Shown here: in pieces, positions 8,926 through 16,151 of the stretch
Layout: every line of letters begins with the position of its first letter
Position numbering within the stretch: position 1 is the first letter of the stretch
Assembly: GCA_013287475.1 (NCBI GenBank)
Contig: JABDDT010000015.1
Coordinates: 1 to 50,192 of the forward strand
Reading direction: 5' to 3'
DNA: 50,192 bases
Source: Bacteroidota bacterium
GTDB taxonomy: Bacteria; Bacteroidota; Bacteroidia; Chitinophagales; Chitinophagaceae
Notes under the pieces: model-generated
Seen by the model: only the letters and a program-made list of their open reading frames with translations
What the model was told of the DNA's origin: nothing
Databases searched by the model: none
Program-made: the position numbers and the translations under genes

Positions 8926-9225
8926 ATGCCCGATATAAAACATTTCTTTCTCAAATTAGTGCCACCCCGGCTTTCATTCACTCTTGATATGACGGCAGAA
9001 GAGCGTCAGGTCATGCAACAACACGTTGTTTATTGGAAACCCTATGTTAATGATGGAACAGTCATTGTTTTGGGACCGGTTTTGGACCCTAAAGGCGGAT
9101 ATGGTATCGCAGTTGTCGGGGTAAATGAAAATTCAGTTCTGGAAAGGCTTGTAGCAAATGATCCGGCTAACGGACTTTGCAGTTATGAGATTCATCCGAT
9201 GTTGGCTGTAACGAAACAGAACTAA
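8926..9225 (+). CDS. YciI family protein
   Basis: 99 residues, cytoplasmic. The fold signature is visible: KHFFLKLVPPR as first strand, then MTAEERQVMQQHVVYWKPYVNDGTVIVLGP. His33 in the QQHVVYW segment corresponds to the conserved His of YCII-related proteins, and GGYGIAVVGV is a core strand. YciI proteins have a dimeric ferredoxin-like fold; a few are hydrolases or dehalogenase-like, but most have no known function. The stop codon overlaps by four bases with that of the convergent gene ending at 9222. Confidence 0.83.
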   Translation: MPDIKHFFLKLVPPRLSFTLDMTAEERQVMQQHVVYWKPYVNDGTVIVLGPVLDPKGGYGIAVVGVNENSVLERLVANDPANGLCSYEIHPMLAVTKQN

Positions 9226-9809
9226 ATTTTCTTAATTGATATATCAACAATCCGATAAGAAGCTTCCAGCAATTTTTCCATGCCATAAACGTATGGTAAG
9301 AGATCCTTTGTTTTAATATTTTCCAAAACACTGAAATTAGAAAGACCGGCTTCCATCCAGGAGTGTAGGCATTGCTTCCATTCCAATAAACTATAAGTTT
9401 CAAAAAAATCATTTATTACGATCCTTGGGTTCACAAATTCAGCCTGACTTAATGAAGCTGGCAATTCAGGATGATTCTTACCTTTTTCAAAATCCTTCTG
9501 CTTGGTTTTTTTTGTAAGCTTCTTTTTAAACCCCTTTTTTTTATGAATCAGATAGCAGGATTCTATTAATTTTTCCAATTGCTCATAGATGTAAAGCAGG
9601 TTGCCCGGAATTCCTTCATCCCATATATATTTTTCGGATAATGAAACCTGGCAACATTTCCGAAATAACTTTTTCATTTCCTGCAAATCTTCAAAATCAC
9701 AGATTTCCTTCAGGATAATATAAGGATCTAATTTATCCGGATCTTTCATTTCTGTCAATATCAGCCTGTTCAGACAGTGATTAATCTTGTTCGAATTATG
9801 CTCTGACAT
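9222..9809 (-). CDS. Hypothetical protein with two tandem copies of a ~60-residue helical module
   Basis: 195 residues, cytoplasmic and highly charged. Residues 29-88 and 128-187 are repeats of each other: both start with Pro and an I/V-rich helix, share L-x-E-x-K, then L-S, then L-L-x(1-2)-Y-x-Y and E-K-L-x-E-x-x-Y-x-I. I count about 17 identities in 60 positions, with only compensating one-residue gaps. A lysine-rich linker (about 90-112) joins them. I do not recognise the module from a named family. The gene lies third in a minus-strand set after the XRE gene (10184-10489) and the 87-residue gene (9879-10142), with 69 bases before it, so it is probably co-transcribed. Role unknown; a link to the XRE regulator is inferred from position. 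Confidence 0.68.
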   Translation of the reverse strand: MSEHNSNKINHCLNRLILTEMKDPDKLDPYIILKEICDFEDLQEMKKLFRKCCQVSLSEKYIWDEGIPGNLLYIYEQLEKLIESCYLIHKKKGFKKKLTKKTKQKDFEKGKNHPELPASLSQAEFVNPRIVINDFFETYSLLEWKQCLHSWMEAGLSNFSVLENIKTKDLLPYVYGMEKLLEASYRIVDISIKKI

Positions 9810-9878
9810 AAAATCAATAGTTTGTTAACCCTTTCAAATAATATCGATACCATTTCATATTTAATCGAAAAATCCGGA

Positions 9879-10142
9879 TTATATTATAATTTCCAACCGG
9901 TTCTCAATTATATCCTGTAATTCATCAATCGTCCTTTTTTCTAATTCAGTGGTAAGGACAAGTATATTTAACGCCTCGATAAGGCGCTCCTCCGGTATAT
10001 CCTCAACAAAAATGCTCTGTAATTCTTTTTTTTGATGAATGACAGACAATAAATAAATTCTTTCCGTCGAAATGATAGAAACGATTTTATTTATACCATG
10101 GGATAATACAGGATTACTATTTTCCGGGAATATTTTATTCAT
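9879..10142 (-). CDS. Small hypothetical protein, XRE-associated
   Basis: 87 residues, acidic, predicted almost wholly helical and cytoplasmic. No named family recognised. Residues 18-71 (KIVSIISTERIYLLSVIHQK and onward) align without gaps to the 138-residue protein at 3666-4082, with about 15 of 54 identical. The gene starts 41 bases after the XRE gene at 10184-10489 on the same strand and precedes the duplicated-module gene at 9222, so the three look like one transcription unit. An antitoxin-like or regulator-partner role is conceivable but nothing in the sequence shows it. Confidence 0.62.
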   Translation of the reverse strand: MNKIFPENSNPVLSHGINKIVSIISTERIYLLSVIHQKKELQSIFVEDIPEERLIEALNILVLTTELEKRTIDELQDIIENRLEIII

Positions 10143-10183
10143 AGTACAGGATTTAGGAGTTTGGACCTATTGAATGAATTATC

Positions 10184-10489
10184 TTATTTCTTTTTCTTTG
10201 CGTTGTATTTAACCTCTTCTTCGGCAACCAGTATCGCCTTTAATGCCAGATACTCACCCTCCACAACTTCAATGAGCTGGTCAGCTAACCATAGAGTAAG
10301 AAGTTCGTCTGCATTTACTTTCAAAACCTTTGCAAATTGAGTTATCTGATTCTTTTTTGCTTTCCTGTCTCCACTTTCTATTTTACTAAGCATGGAAGTA
10401 TCCATATCCAATTGACTGGCTACCTGACGTTGCAGCAATTGACTTTCTTCTCTCAGAAGTTTAATTCTATCCCCGAACTGGTTCGACAT
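10184..10489 (-). CDS. XRE-family helix-turn-helix transcriptional regulator
   Basis: 101 residues. The HTH_3 domain covers about residues 5-65: FGDRIKLLREES, QRQVASQLDMDTSMLSKIES (helix-turn-helix), KKNQITQFAKVLKVNADELL. The C-terminal 35 residues end in a lysine-rich tail. A 6-bp-arm inverted repeat, TTGACA-N5-TGTCAA, lies 16 bases before the start codon and is a probable autoregulatory operator. The protein heads a small minus-strand cassette with the 87- and 195-residue unknown proteins. Confidence 0.85.
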   Translation of the reverse strand: MSNQFGDRIKLLREESQLLQRQVASQLDMDTSMLSKIESGDRKAKKNQITQFAKVLKVNADELLTLWLADQLIEVVEGEYLALKAILVAEEEVKYNAKKKK

Positions 10490-10504
10490 TTTACATTTAT
10501 TGAC

Positions 10505-10521
10505 TTGACAGTTATTGTCAA
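10505..10521. promoter_or_regulatory. Inverted-repeat operator candidate upstream of the XRE gene
   Basis: TTGACA (10505-10510), spacer GTTAT, TGTCAA (10516-10521): perfect 6-bp arms centred 24 bases upstream of the ATG at 10489. Its size and place fit a Cro/CI-type dimer site. Confidence 0.5.
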
Positions 10522-10702
10522 ATGTATACTAAGTTTATTAGCAATCCAAATTATTTCACACAGTATTTTAACCCTTTAATTCCTATTTTTTTATTTATCC
10601 TCTAACGAAAGTTTTTTTTCAAAATTTACCCGTAAAGAGCAAAAAATGAAAAGGAAATTGTAACTTTTAAACAAAACAATCTTAAACCTTAAACCTAACA
10701 AA

Positions 10703-11326
10703 ATGAAAAAGCTACTACTCTTCTTGCTAATAGCAAGTCCATGCCTTGTCATTGCACAGATTGGACTTAAAGCAGGCTGGAATTATACAAACGTTACAAG
10801 TGTTTCTTCTATAAACAGTCAGGCCAGTTCGGGTTTTAACGTTGGTGCTTTTTTTACAACTCCATATAATAAGATTATTGGCAACAAAACAGAACTCGTT
10901 TATTCTAAACAGGGATATGATTATTCTACAGGCAGCGTAACAGGGAAAGTTAATCTCCAGTATATTATGTTACCCTCATTTTTTTGTATTAATATAACTA
11001 AGTTTTTTCAAATTTATGTTGGAGAAGAAATGGCATATCTTATCAATGCAACAGCCGACAGCAGCAATTCCTCGATGCCGGGAATGTCAGGACAATATAA
11101 TCAGATCCTGAATTATTATAACCGCTTTCAATTCGCGCTCGGTGGCGGGGTAGAAGTACACCCTATTATGGGATTACTCGTGGGTGCCAGAATCAATTTC
11201 AGTCTGACTAATCTATACAGTGTTCCCAGCTCGAATTCTCCTTCAGAGCCACCCAGCTTTGTCCCGACTGTAAATGTAAAATCCAATCTTTTTCAAATAT
11301 ATGCGGGATGGAAATTTGGGAAATAA
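10703..11326 (+). CDS. Outer-membrane beta-barrel protein, PorT family
   Basis: 207 residues. Signal peptide MKKLLLFLLIASPCLVIAQ is followed at once by IGLKAGWNYTNVT, the first strand typical of the outer membrane beta-barrel (PorT) family in Bacteroidota. Eight alternating amphipathic strands can be followed, with tight glycine turns (NVGAFF, FALGGGVEV, LLVGARINF, FQIYAGWKFGK), and the chain ends with a barrel-closing strand. It is presumably an outer-membrane protein of unknown role. It begins after a 213-base spacer shared with the divergent XRE gene and precedes a GNAT gene by 51 bases. Confidence 0.85.
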   Translation: MKKLLLFLLIASPCLVIAQIGLKAGWNYTNVTSVSSINSQASSGFNVGAFFTTPYNKIIGNKTELVYSKQGYDYSTGSVTGKVNLQYIMLPSFFCINITKFFQIYVGEEMAYLINATADSSNSSMPGMSGQYNQILNYYNRFQFALGGGVEVHPIMGLLVGARINFSLTNLYSVPSSNSPSEPPSFVPTVNVKSNLFQIYAGWKFGK

Positions 11327-11377
11327 TAAAATAGACCTGCACAAATTGACTGAATTGAGCCGAGTACTTTTTGTAAT

Positions 11378-11935
11378 ATGATAAGGATCAAATTGGTTTC
11401 TGAGCTTTCAGAACTGGAAGGAATAAAAAACCTGCAGGAGGAAAATTTGAAAAGGAACTTATCGGAGGAGGAAGCAGAAGTCCAGGGTTTTGTTACAGCT
11501 GAATACTCCCTCGGTTTTTTACAGACCCTTCATGAGCAAAGCCCGTCTGTCATCGCATTAGACGAGATCAAAGTTGTAGGGTATGCGTTGGTTGCTTTAA
11601 AATCAATCAGGGATCAGCATGATCTCTTATCAGATCTGTTCGACAGCATTGATAAAATTAAATACAAAGGGCAATTACTGAAAAATTCCAATTATGTTGT
11701 TGTCGGACAATTATGTGTTGCAAAAGATTACCGCGGCCGGGGCCTGGTTCAGCAAATGTATCAGCAATTCAAAACAAGTTTATCAGTGAAATTTGATTAT
11801 TGTTTAACCGATATTGCAGAAAATAATCCAAGATCATTAAAGTCACATCTCAAAACAGGATTCCGGATTGTGGATACCCTTCATTATGGAGGTATTGACT
11901 GGAACATCGTTCTGTGGGAATGGAACCCAAAGTAA
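11378..11935 (+). CDS. GNAT family N-acetyltransferase
   Basis: 185 residues, cytoplasmic. The acetyl-CoA binding motif A is visible as VVVGQLCVAKDYRGRGLVQQMY, where R-G-R-G-L is the pyrophosphate loop. IAENNPRSLKSHLKTGFRI is the following motif B, with the usual 'N-x-x-S-x-x-x-x-x-x-x-G-F' pattern. The N-terminal half is longer than in minimal GNATs and probably forms the substrate pocket. The acyl acceptor cannot be inferred. It may be co-transcribed with the beta-barrel gene 51 bases upstream, though no functional link is evident. Confidence 0.85.
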   Translation: MIRIKLVSELSELEGIKNLQEENLKRNLSEEEAEVQGFVTAEYSLGFLQTLHEQSPSVIALDEIKVVGYALVALKSIRDQHDLLSDLFDSIDKIKYKGQLLKNSNYVVVGQLCVAKDYRGRGLVQQMYQQFKTSLSVKFDYCLTDIAENNPRSLKSHLKTGFRIVDTLHYGGIDWNIVLWEWNPK

Positions 11936-12007
11936 AAATGCATAAATCAATACCTGGCATGTTACTGCATACGAGATATAAAATATTTATTAAGCCGGTC
12001 TCTTTTC

Positions 12008-13492
12008 TTAGAATTGAAAATAAATAAATGCGCTGCTGGCATTCTGGCTTAACATGATTAAAACGATCATCGCCGACCATACAATTCCCAAAAGCCACCA
12101 GGGCATTTTACCTGCAACGGTTAAAGCCTGGGTATTTCTCATCATCCAATGAGTGATCAGTAATATTGGTATGATGATGCCGACTTTATATATTTCCAAG
12201 GTCGACAATACAGCAGTGTTTTTAGGATTATTTATAAACATGGAATGAAGCATTCGCCATGCTGAAGTAAAATCAGTTGATCTGAAAAATACCCAGGTAA
12301 CGTTTACAAGGAAAAAAGTGCCAAGGGCAAGAATAAAATTTTTGAGATTTTTGGGATGATTTATTTCCGGAACAAAAGACGCCCTGACAACATTCGCTTC
12401 ATGAACAGCAATTGAAGTTTTCTGAGCAGAAGACTTTCGAACATCGCGGAAAAGTTTTTCAACACATAAATATATTCCGTGCAGTGCACCCCAGGCTACG
12501 AAAGTCCATTTTGCCCCATGCCAAAGTCCTCCGAGCAGCATGGTGATCATCAAATTAAAGTATGTCCTGTATTTCCCTGCCCTGTTACCTCCCAGTGGGA
12601 TATACAGATAATCCCTGAGCCAGGAAGAAAGTGTAATATGCCATCTCCGCCAAAAATCTGTAAATCCCACTGCCGCATAGGGATATAAAAAATTATTCGG
12701 CAATACAAAACCCAGACATAGCGCTGCCCCGATTGCACATAAAGAATAACCCGCAAAATCAAAAAAGATCTGTCCTGAAAAAGCAAGCACTCCCATCCAT
12801 GCATCTATCGATTGCAAAGCAGTCGTTGCACCAAAAGAATTGTTTGCAGGCCCTGAAAGCATCCCGTCGGCCAGAAATACTTTCATAAATAGTCCGAGTG
12901 TCAGCAAAAATAGACCCTGAAATAATTGCTGGGAATTTGCTTTCCGGGGTGATTGAAATTGAGGAACAAGCTGGGGTGGCCTTACGATCGGTCCTGCAAC
13001 AAGGTGTGGGAAGAAAGTAACGAATAATGAAAAATCCAGCATCGATTCTACAGGCTTGCTCTTCTTTTTATACATGTCAATTGTATAACACAATGTGGTG
13101 AACGTATAAAATGAAATTCCCGCCGGCAGTATAATATTCGGTTTTGCCGGATGAAAATTAAAGCCAATTGCATTGACAAGAAAAGTAAAATTCTCCAGGA
13201 GGAAACCACCATATTTAAAAAAACAAAGCATTCCAAGGTTCCCGATTAAACTGACCACCAGCAATAACTTTTTCTTATGTTTATTTTCCTGAGTATACAG
13301 GGCCCTCCCTACAAAAAAATCTACAACAGTGGAAAGCCACAAAAGAAGTATAAATGGCGGATTCCAGGCAGCATAAAAAACATAGCTGGCTAACAGGAGA
13401 TTGATCTTTTTTGTCTTCCACGAAAATGGAAGATTATGTAAGATCAGAACGATGATAAAAAATACAATAAATGTATATGAGTTGAAAAGCAT
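12008..13492 (-). CDS. MBOAT family O-acyltransferase (AlgI/DltB-like)
   Basis: 494 residues, polytopic inner-membrane protein. It carries the AlgI-type signature from about 279 (DFWRRWHITLSSWLRDYLYI) and the catalytic segment GGLWHGAKWTFVAWGALHG, which places the conserved MBOAT histidines at His325 and His339. HLVAGPIVRPPQLVPQF (about 163-180) is another family block. These enzymes move an acyl group, usually acetyl, across the membrane to a partner that acetylates an exported polysaccharide. It is the last gene of a minus-strand set, 28 bases after an SGNH-like gene and with a second SGNH-like gene before that. Those two are the likely partners, in the manner of AlgJ/AlgX or DltD. The acceptor polymer is unknown. 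Confidence 0.9.
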   Translation of the reverse strand: MLFNSYTFIVFFIIVLILHNLPFSWKTKKINLLLASYVFYAAWNPPFILLLWLSTVVDFFVGRALYTQENKHKKKLLLVVSLIGNLGMLCFFKYGGFLLENFTFLVNAIGFNFHPAKPNIILPAGISFYTFTTLCYTIDMYKKKSKPVESMLDFSLFVTFFPHLVAGPIVRPPQLVPQFQSPRKANSQQLFQGLFLLTLGLFMKVFLADGMLSGPANNSFGATTALQSIDAWMGVLAFSGQIFFDFAGYSLCAIGAALCLGFVLPNNFLYPYAAVGFTDFWRRWHITLSSWLRDYLYIPLGGNRAGKYRTYFNLMITMLLGGLWHGAKWTFVAWGALHGIYLCVEKLFRDVRKSSAQKTSIAVHEANVVRASFVPEINHPKNLKNFILALGTFFLVNVTWVFFRSTDFTSAWRMLHSMFINNPKNTAVLSTLEIYKVGIIIPILLITHWMMRNTQALTVAGKMPWWLLGIVWSAMIVLIMLSQNASSAFIYFQF

Positions 13493-13520
13493 TGTTAAGT
13501 TGTTAGGGGGTTATGAATAA

Positions 13521-14567
13521 TTATATAGAATTTGATTTTTTATTGAAAGTCCATCCTTTATCTTTTTGAAGAATCTTAATTAATTCTTTAGTATAAATTT
13601 TTGCGTCTTCCGGTTTAAGATGTGACCACTCAGGACAAACAAAATTTGAAAGGGAAGGATAATCAGAGTAAAAAATACCCGGACAACCGGTTACCGCTAA
13701 TAACTTGTCCCAGTATTGAGACTTCGCAAAACCTTTCTTCTCACCTTCCAACATGGGGCCACTGGAAGGAGTGCGGAGAAATAATACCTGACCGCCCCTG
13801 CTCTTAATTTTGTCAGTCGCCACTTTGATCACATGAAAAAAGGAATCCAGCTTACCGGTAGACGGTGGGGGTCCAGCCATCATTCTGCCCAAACAAACCC
13901 AGATTGCCTTCACCCTATTCTGCAGGCTGGTATCAGCAACAAACCTGGGTGTCATATAGGACTGCCGGTTAAAATCAACTACGCCAAAATCATCCGGAAA
14001 ATCAGGCTCAGGATAGATACCGGGCCGGTGAACTAAAGGCAATTTATCCAGCATTGAATTTATCGAATACCTTTCCTGATCCAGGAAAACGAATTGTGAT
14101 TCGAGAACATGATTCACCTGGAAACTAAACCGCTGAGTCGGAGTAATCTTTTTAAAATAATTTATTTTTTTATCTGTAGCAACATCTGCCGGCGAGAAAT
14201 CAGAAAAAAACAACTCTTCAGTAACGTCCACTACCAGGGTTCCTTTAAATTTTTTATCATCCGCGAGGTCTATCAGGTAAGGAACTGGGTCACTTCCCAC
14301 ATTTGCGAGTTGAATGACGTGATTCCCGGTAATGCTTTGCCAGGTAGGAATATCCAGATCAAATTTTATTCTGGATGAACCGAGAAATACCGTTGATTGG
14401 TCAGAAGGTTCATAAACCATTCCCCGGTAATGCGCCCACATGGCTTCATTGTCGTCATAATAGATTTTATTACCCTGATGGCGTAAATGAAATTCCCAGG
14501 ATGCCATAGCCACAAGTGATAAAATAATTGCCAGCAAGCCGGCCCGTATAATATTGCCTGTTTTCAT
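13521..14567 (-). CDS. SGNH/GDSL-like membrane-anchored protein, MBOAT partner (copy 2)
   Basis: 348 residues. One N-terminal membrane anchor (about 7-24) is followed by a periplasmic domain. Block I of the SGNH fold is seen as TVFLGSSRIKFD with G63-S64-S65-R66, so Ser64 or Ser65 is the likely nucleophile; the distal block is CPEWSHL with His316. Blocks QLANVGSDP and RTPSSGP are also shared with the upstream copy. About half of all residues match the protein at 14623-15645, and the key motifs fall at the same residue numbers, so they arose by tandem duplication. Placement directly before the MBOAT gene suggests a periplasmic acetyl-transfer step. The canonical Asp of the D-x-x-H triad appears as Glu (E-W-S-H). 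Confidence 0.78.
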   Translation of the reverse strand: MKTGNIIRAGLLAIILSLVAMASWEFHLRHQGNKIYYDDNEAMWAHYRGMVYEPSDQSTVFLGSSRIKFDLDIPTWQSITGNHVIQLANVGSDPVPYLIDLADDKKFKGTLVVDVTEELFFSDFSPADVATDKKINYFKKITPTQRFSFQVNHVLESQFVFLDQERYSINSMLDKLPLVHRPGIYPEPDFPDDFGVVDFNRQSYMTPRFVADTSLQNRVKAIWVCLGRMMAGPPPSTGKLDSFFHVIKVATDKIKSRGGQVLFLRTPSSGPMLEGEKKGFAKSQYWDKLLAVTGCPGIFYSDYPSLSNFVCPEWSHLKPEDAKIYTKELIKILQKDKGWTFNKKSNSI

Positions 14568-14622
14568 ATTTCAGGTTTTATATTATTCGTGATCTTGATG
14601 ATCAGGTTAAAAAAATTTAAAA

Positions 14623-15645
14623 TCAGAACCATCCTTTTTCTTCTTTAAGTGCTTTGACGACACTCTTTGTATATATCACCGCATCGGCGGGAGTCAAATG
14701 GGACCATTCAGGGCAGATCATATTCGCAGTTGCCGGATAATCTGCATAATGGACACCTTTACAACCTGTAAAAGTTAACAGTCGATCCCAATAAACTTCT
14801 CTTGGAAACCCTTTCAATTCAGCTTCCTTAAAGGGTCCACTGGAAGGTGGACGAACAAATAATACCTTGCCCCCCCTGGCCCTTATTTTATCAATATCAA
14901 CTTTTACAGAATAAAATATGCTATCCAATTTTCCGCGGGAAAGATGAGGTGCCAATCTTCGTTGCAGGCCATAGGACCATATCCCTTTCACCACGTTTTG
15001 CTGGCTTGTATCTGCAATGAAATCAGGTGTCATATATGATTGTCTTTCAAAATTTACAAGTGTAAACCCCATAGGGAAATAAAGACCTGGAAATATATCT
15101 GGCCTGGAAGGTATATGCAAATTATCCAGCATCGCATTTATTGAAAAGTTGTCCTGATCCAGAAAAACTAATTTTGATTCCAGGACATGGTCTACCTGAA
15201 AGCTGAAACGCTGGGTAGGCGTTCTGTCCTTAAAATAAGCGATCTTCTTTCTCGTTCTCCAGTCATAGAACGACTCTTCAGAAAAAAACACCCCTTCCGT
15301 AACATCCACAATAAGTTTGCCTTTGAAATTTTCATCATTGGCAAGATCTGTCAAAACTAGTCTGGGATTACTTCCCACATTGGCGAGTTGAATGGCATTT
15401 TCTCCGGTAAGGGCTTCCCAGGTTGAAATATCTACATCATATTTGATTCTGGAAGAACCCGCGAAAATGGTGGCTTTATCACTTGCCTGGTAAACCCTGG
15501 CTCTTTTATCGGCCCATAATGCCTCATTGTCGTCAAATGAAACTTTATTCCCCAGCTTTCTCAGATGAATCTCCCAGCAAAGAATTGTCAGGAATGAGAT
15601 GAATAAAGCAAATAAGCCTGCACGTTTTAAATTGTTAGGTTGCAT
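14623..15645 (-). CDS. SGNH/GDSL-like membrane-anchored protein, MBOAT partner (copy 1)
   Basis: 340 residues, first gene of the O-acylation set. It has a membrane anchor at about 9-25, then a periplasmic domain with GSSR at 63-66, QLANVGSNP near 87-95, RPPSSGP, and CPEWSHL with His316. It is the paralogue of the next gene downstream (55-base gap). Differences concentrate in the middle region (about residues 120-240), which may shape specificity. The role is inferred by analogy to the SGNH-fold partners of AlgI/DltB-type acyltransferases that pass acetyl groups to extracellular glycans. No glycan-synthesis genes lie in the window. Its promoter should lie in the 15646-15750 region. Confidence 0.78.
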   Translation of the reverse strand: MQPNNLKRAGLFALFISFLTILCWEIHLRKLGNKVSFDDNEALWADKRARVYQASDKATIFAGSSRIKYDVDISTWEALTGENAIQLANVGSNPRLVLTDLANDENFKGKLIVDVTEGVFFSEESFYDWRTRKKIAYFKDRTPTQRFSFQVDHVLESKLVFLDQDNFSINAMLDNLHIPSRPDIFPGLYFPMGFTLVNFERQSYMTPDFIADTSQQNVVKGIWSYGLQRRLAPHLSRGKLDSIFYSVKVDIDKIRARGGKVLFVRPPSSGPFKEAELKGFPREVYWDRLLTFTGCKGVHYADYPATANMICPEWSHLTPADAVIYTKSVVKALKEEKGWF

Positions 15646-16111
15646 ATATTAAGGGTTAAAAAAGTAGTACTTATTAATTCGGGGACGGGAATAAAGACCT
15701 GGTTTTTCTCTTGCATTTTCCACTGGCGGGCTCCAAGTCTTCTGAAAATATAGTCTAAATAAAAACCCTTACAAATAAAACTTTGTAACTGGCGGCTTTT
15801 TTCATTATTTGAACAAAAACTGAATATTCTAAATATGAGGTAAAAAATTGATAATCAATTGTTATTCGAAATAAAGCATCTGACCTACCCACCACTCCTG
15901 AATCTCTTGAAATATTCTTCTAATACGCTTAAAACAGGGAGATAAAGCGCAGTTCAATCAACTCCAATTAAACAGTAGTTAATGATCCTTCCTTGGAATT
16001 GGTTTACTCTCCGTATTCTTAGATAATATACTGAAGCGACCAAAACGTTCGATTTTGAACAAAATTCTCATTTAAAATCTCGCTAATCATTTGAACTGGT
16101 TCAGTTTACGT
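15646..16111. other. Divergent intergenic region
   Basis: About 465 bases between the O-acylation genes and the efflux operon, with no supportable gene. Two inverted repeats near the right end, GTTC-N6-GAAC (16047-16060) and TGAAC-TG-GTTCA (16092-16103), precede a sigma-54-type promoter and could be activator sites. Nothing else recognisable. Confidence 0.5.
16047..16103 (+). promoter_or_regulatory. Candidate binding sites for the operon's NtrC-type regulator
   Basis: GTTC-N6-GAAC at 16047-16060 and TGAAC-TG-GTTCA at 16092-16103 share GAAC/GTTC half-sites but with opposite arm order. They lie 10-65 bases before the -24 element at 16112, closer than classical sigma-54 upstream activator sites, so the assignment is tentative. 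Confidence 0.3.
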
Positions 16112-16127
16112 TTGGCACCCGGCTTGA
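16112..16127 (+). promoter_or_regulatory. Sigma-54 (-24/-12) promoter candidate
   Basis: TTGGCAC at 16112-16118, five bases, then TTGA at 16124-16127. The consensus is TTGGCAC-N5-TTGC, so the -24 element and spacing are perfect and one base of the -12 element differs. It lies 24 bases before the ATG at 16152, in front of an operon that encodes a sigma-54 activator. Confidence 0.6.
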
Positions 16128-16151
16128 AACCTATTGTGCAAACCGAGAAAT

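Noticed and set aside
12550-12804. 84-codon frame inside the MBOAT gene
   Set aside because: Out-of-frame shadow of the conserved acyltransferase sequence; the MBOAT motifs prove the other frame.
16134-16151. TTG-started six-codon extension of the membrane fusion protein
   Set aside because: It would start at about the predicted sigma-54 transcript start; ATG 16152 gives a normal N-terminus before the membrane helix.
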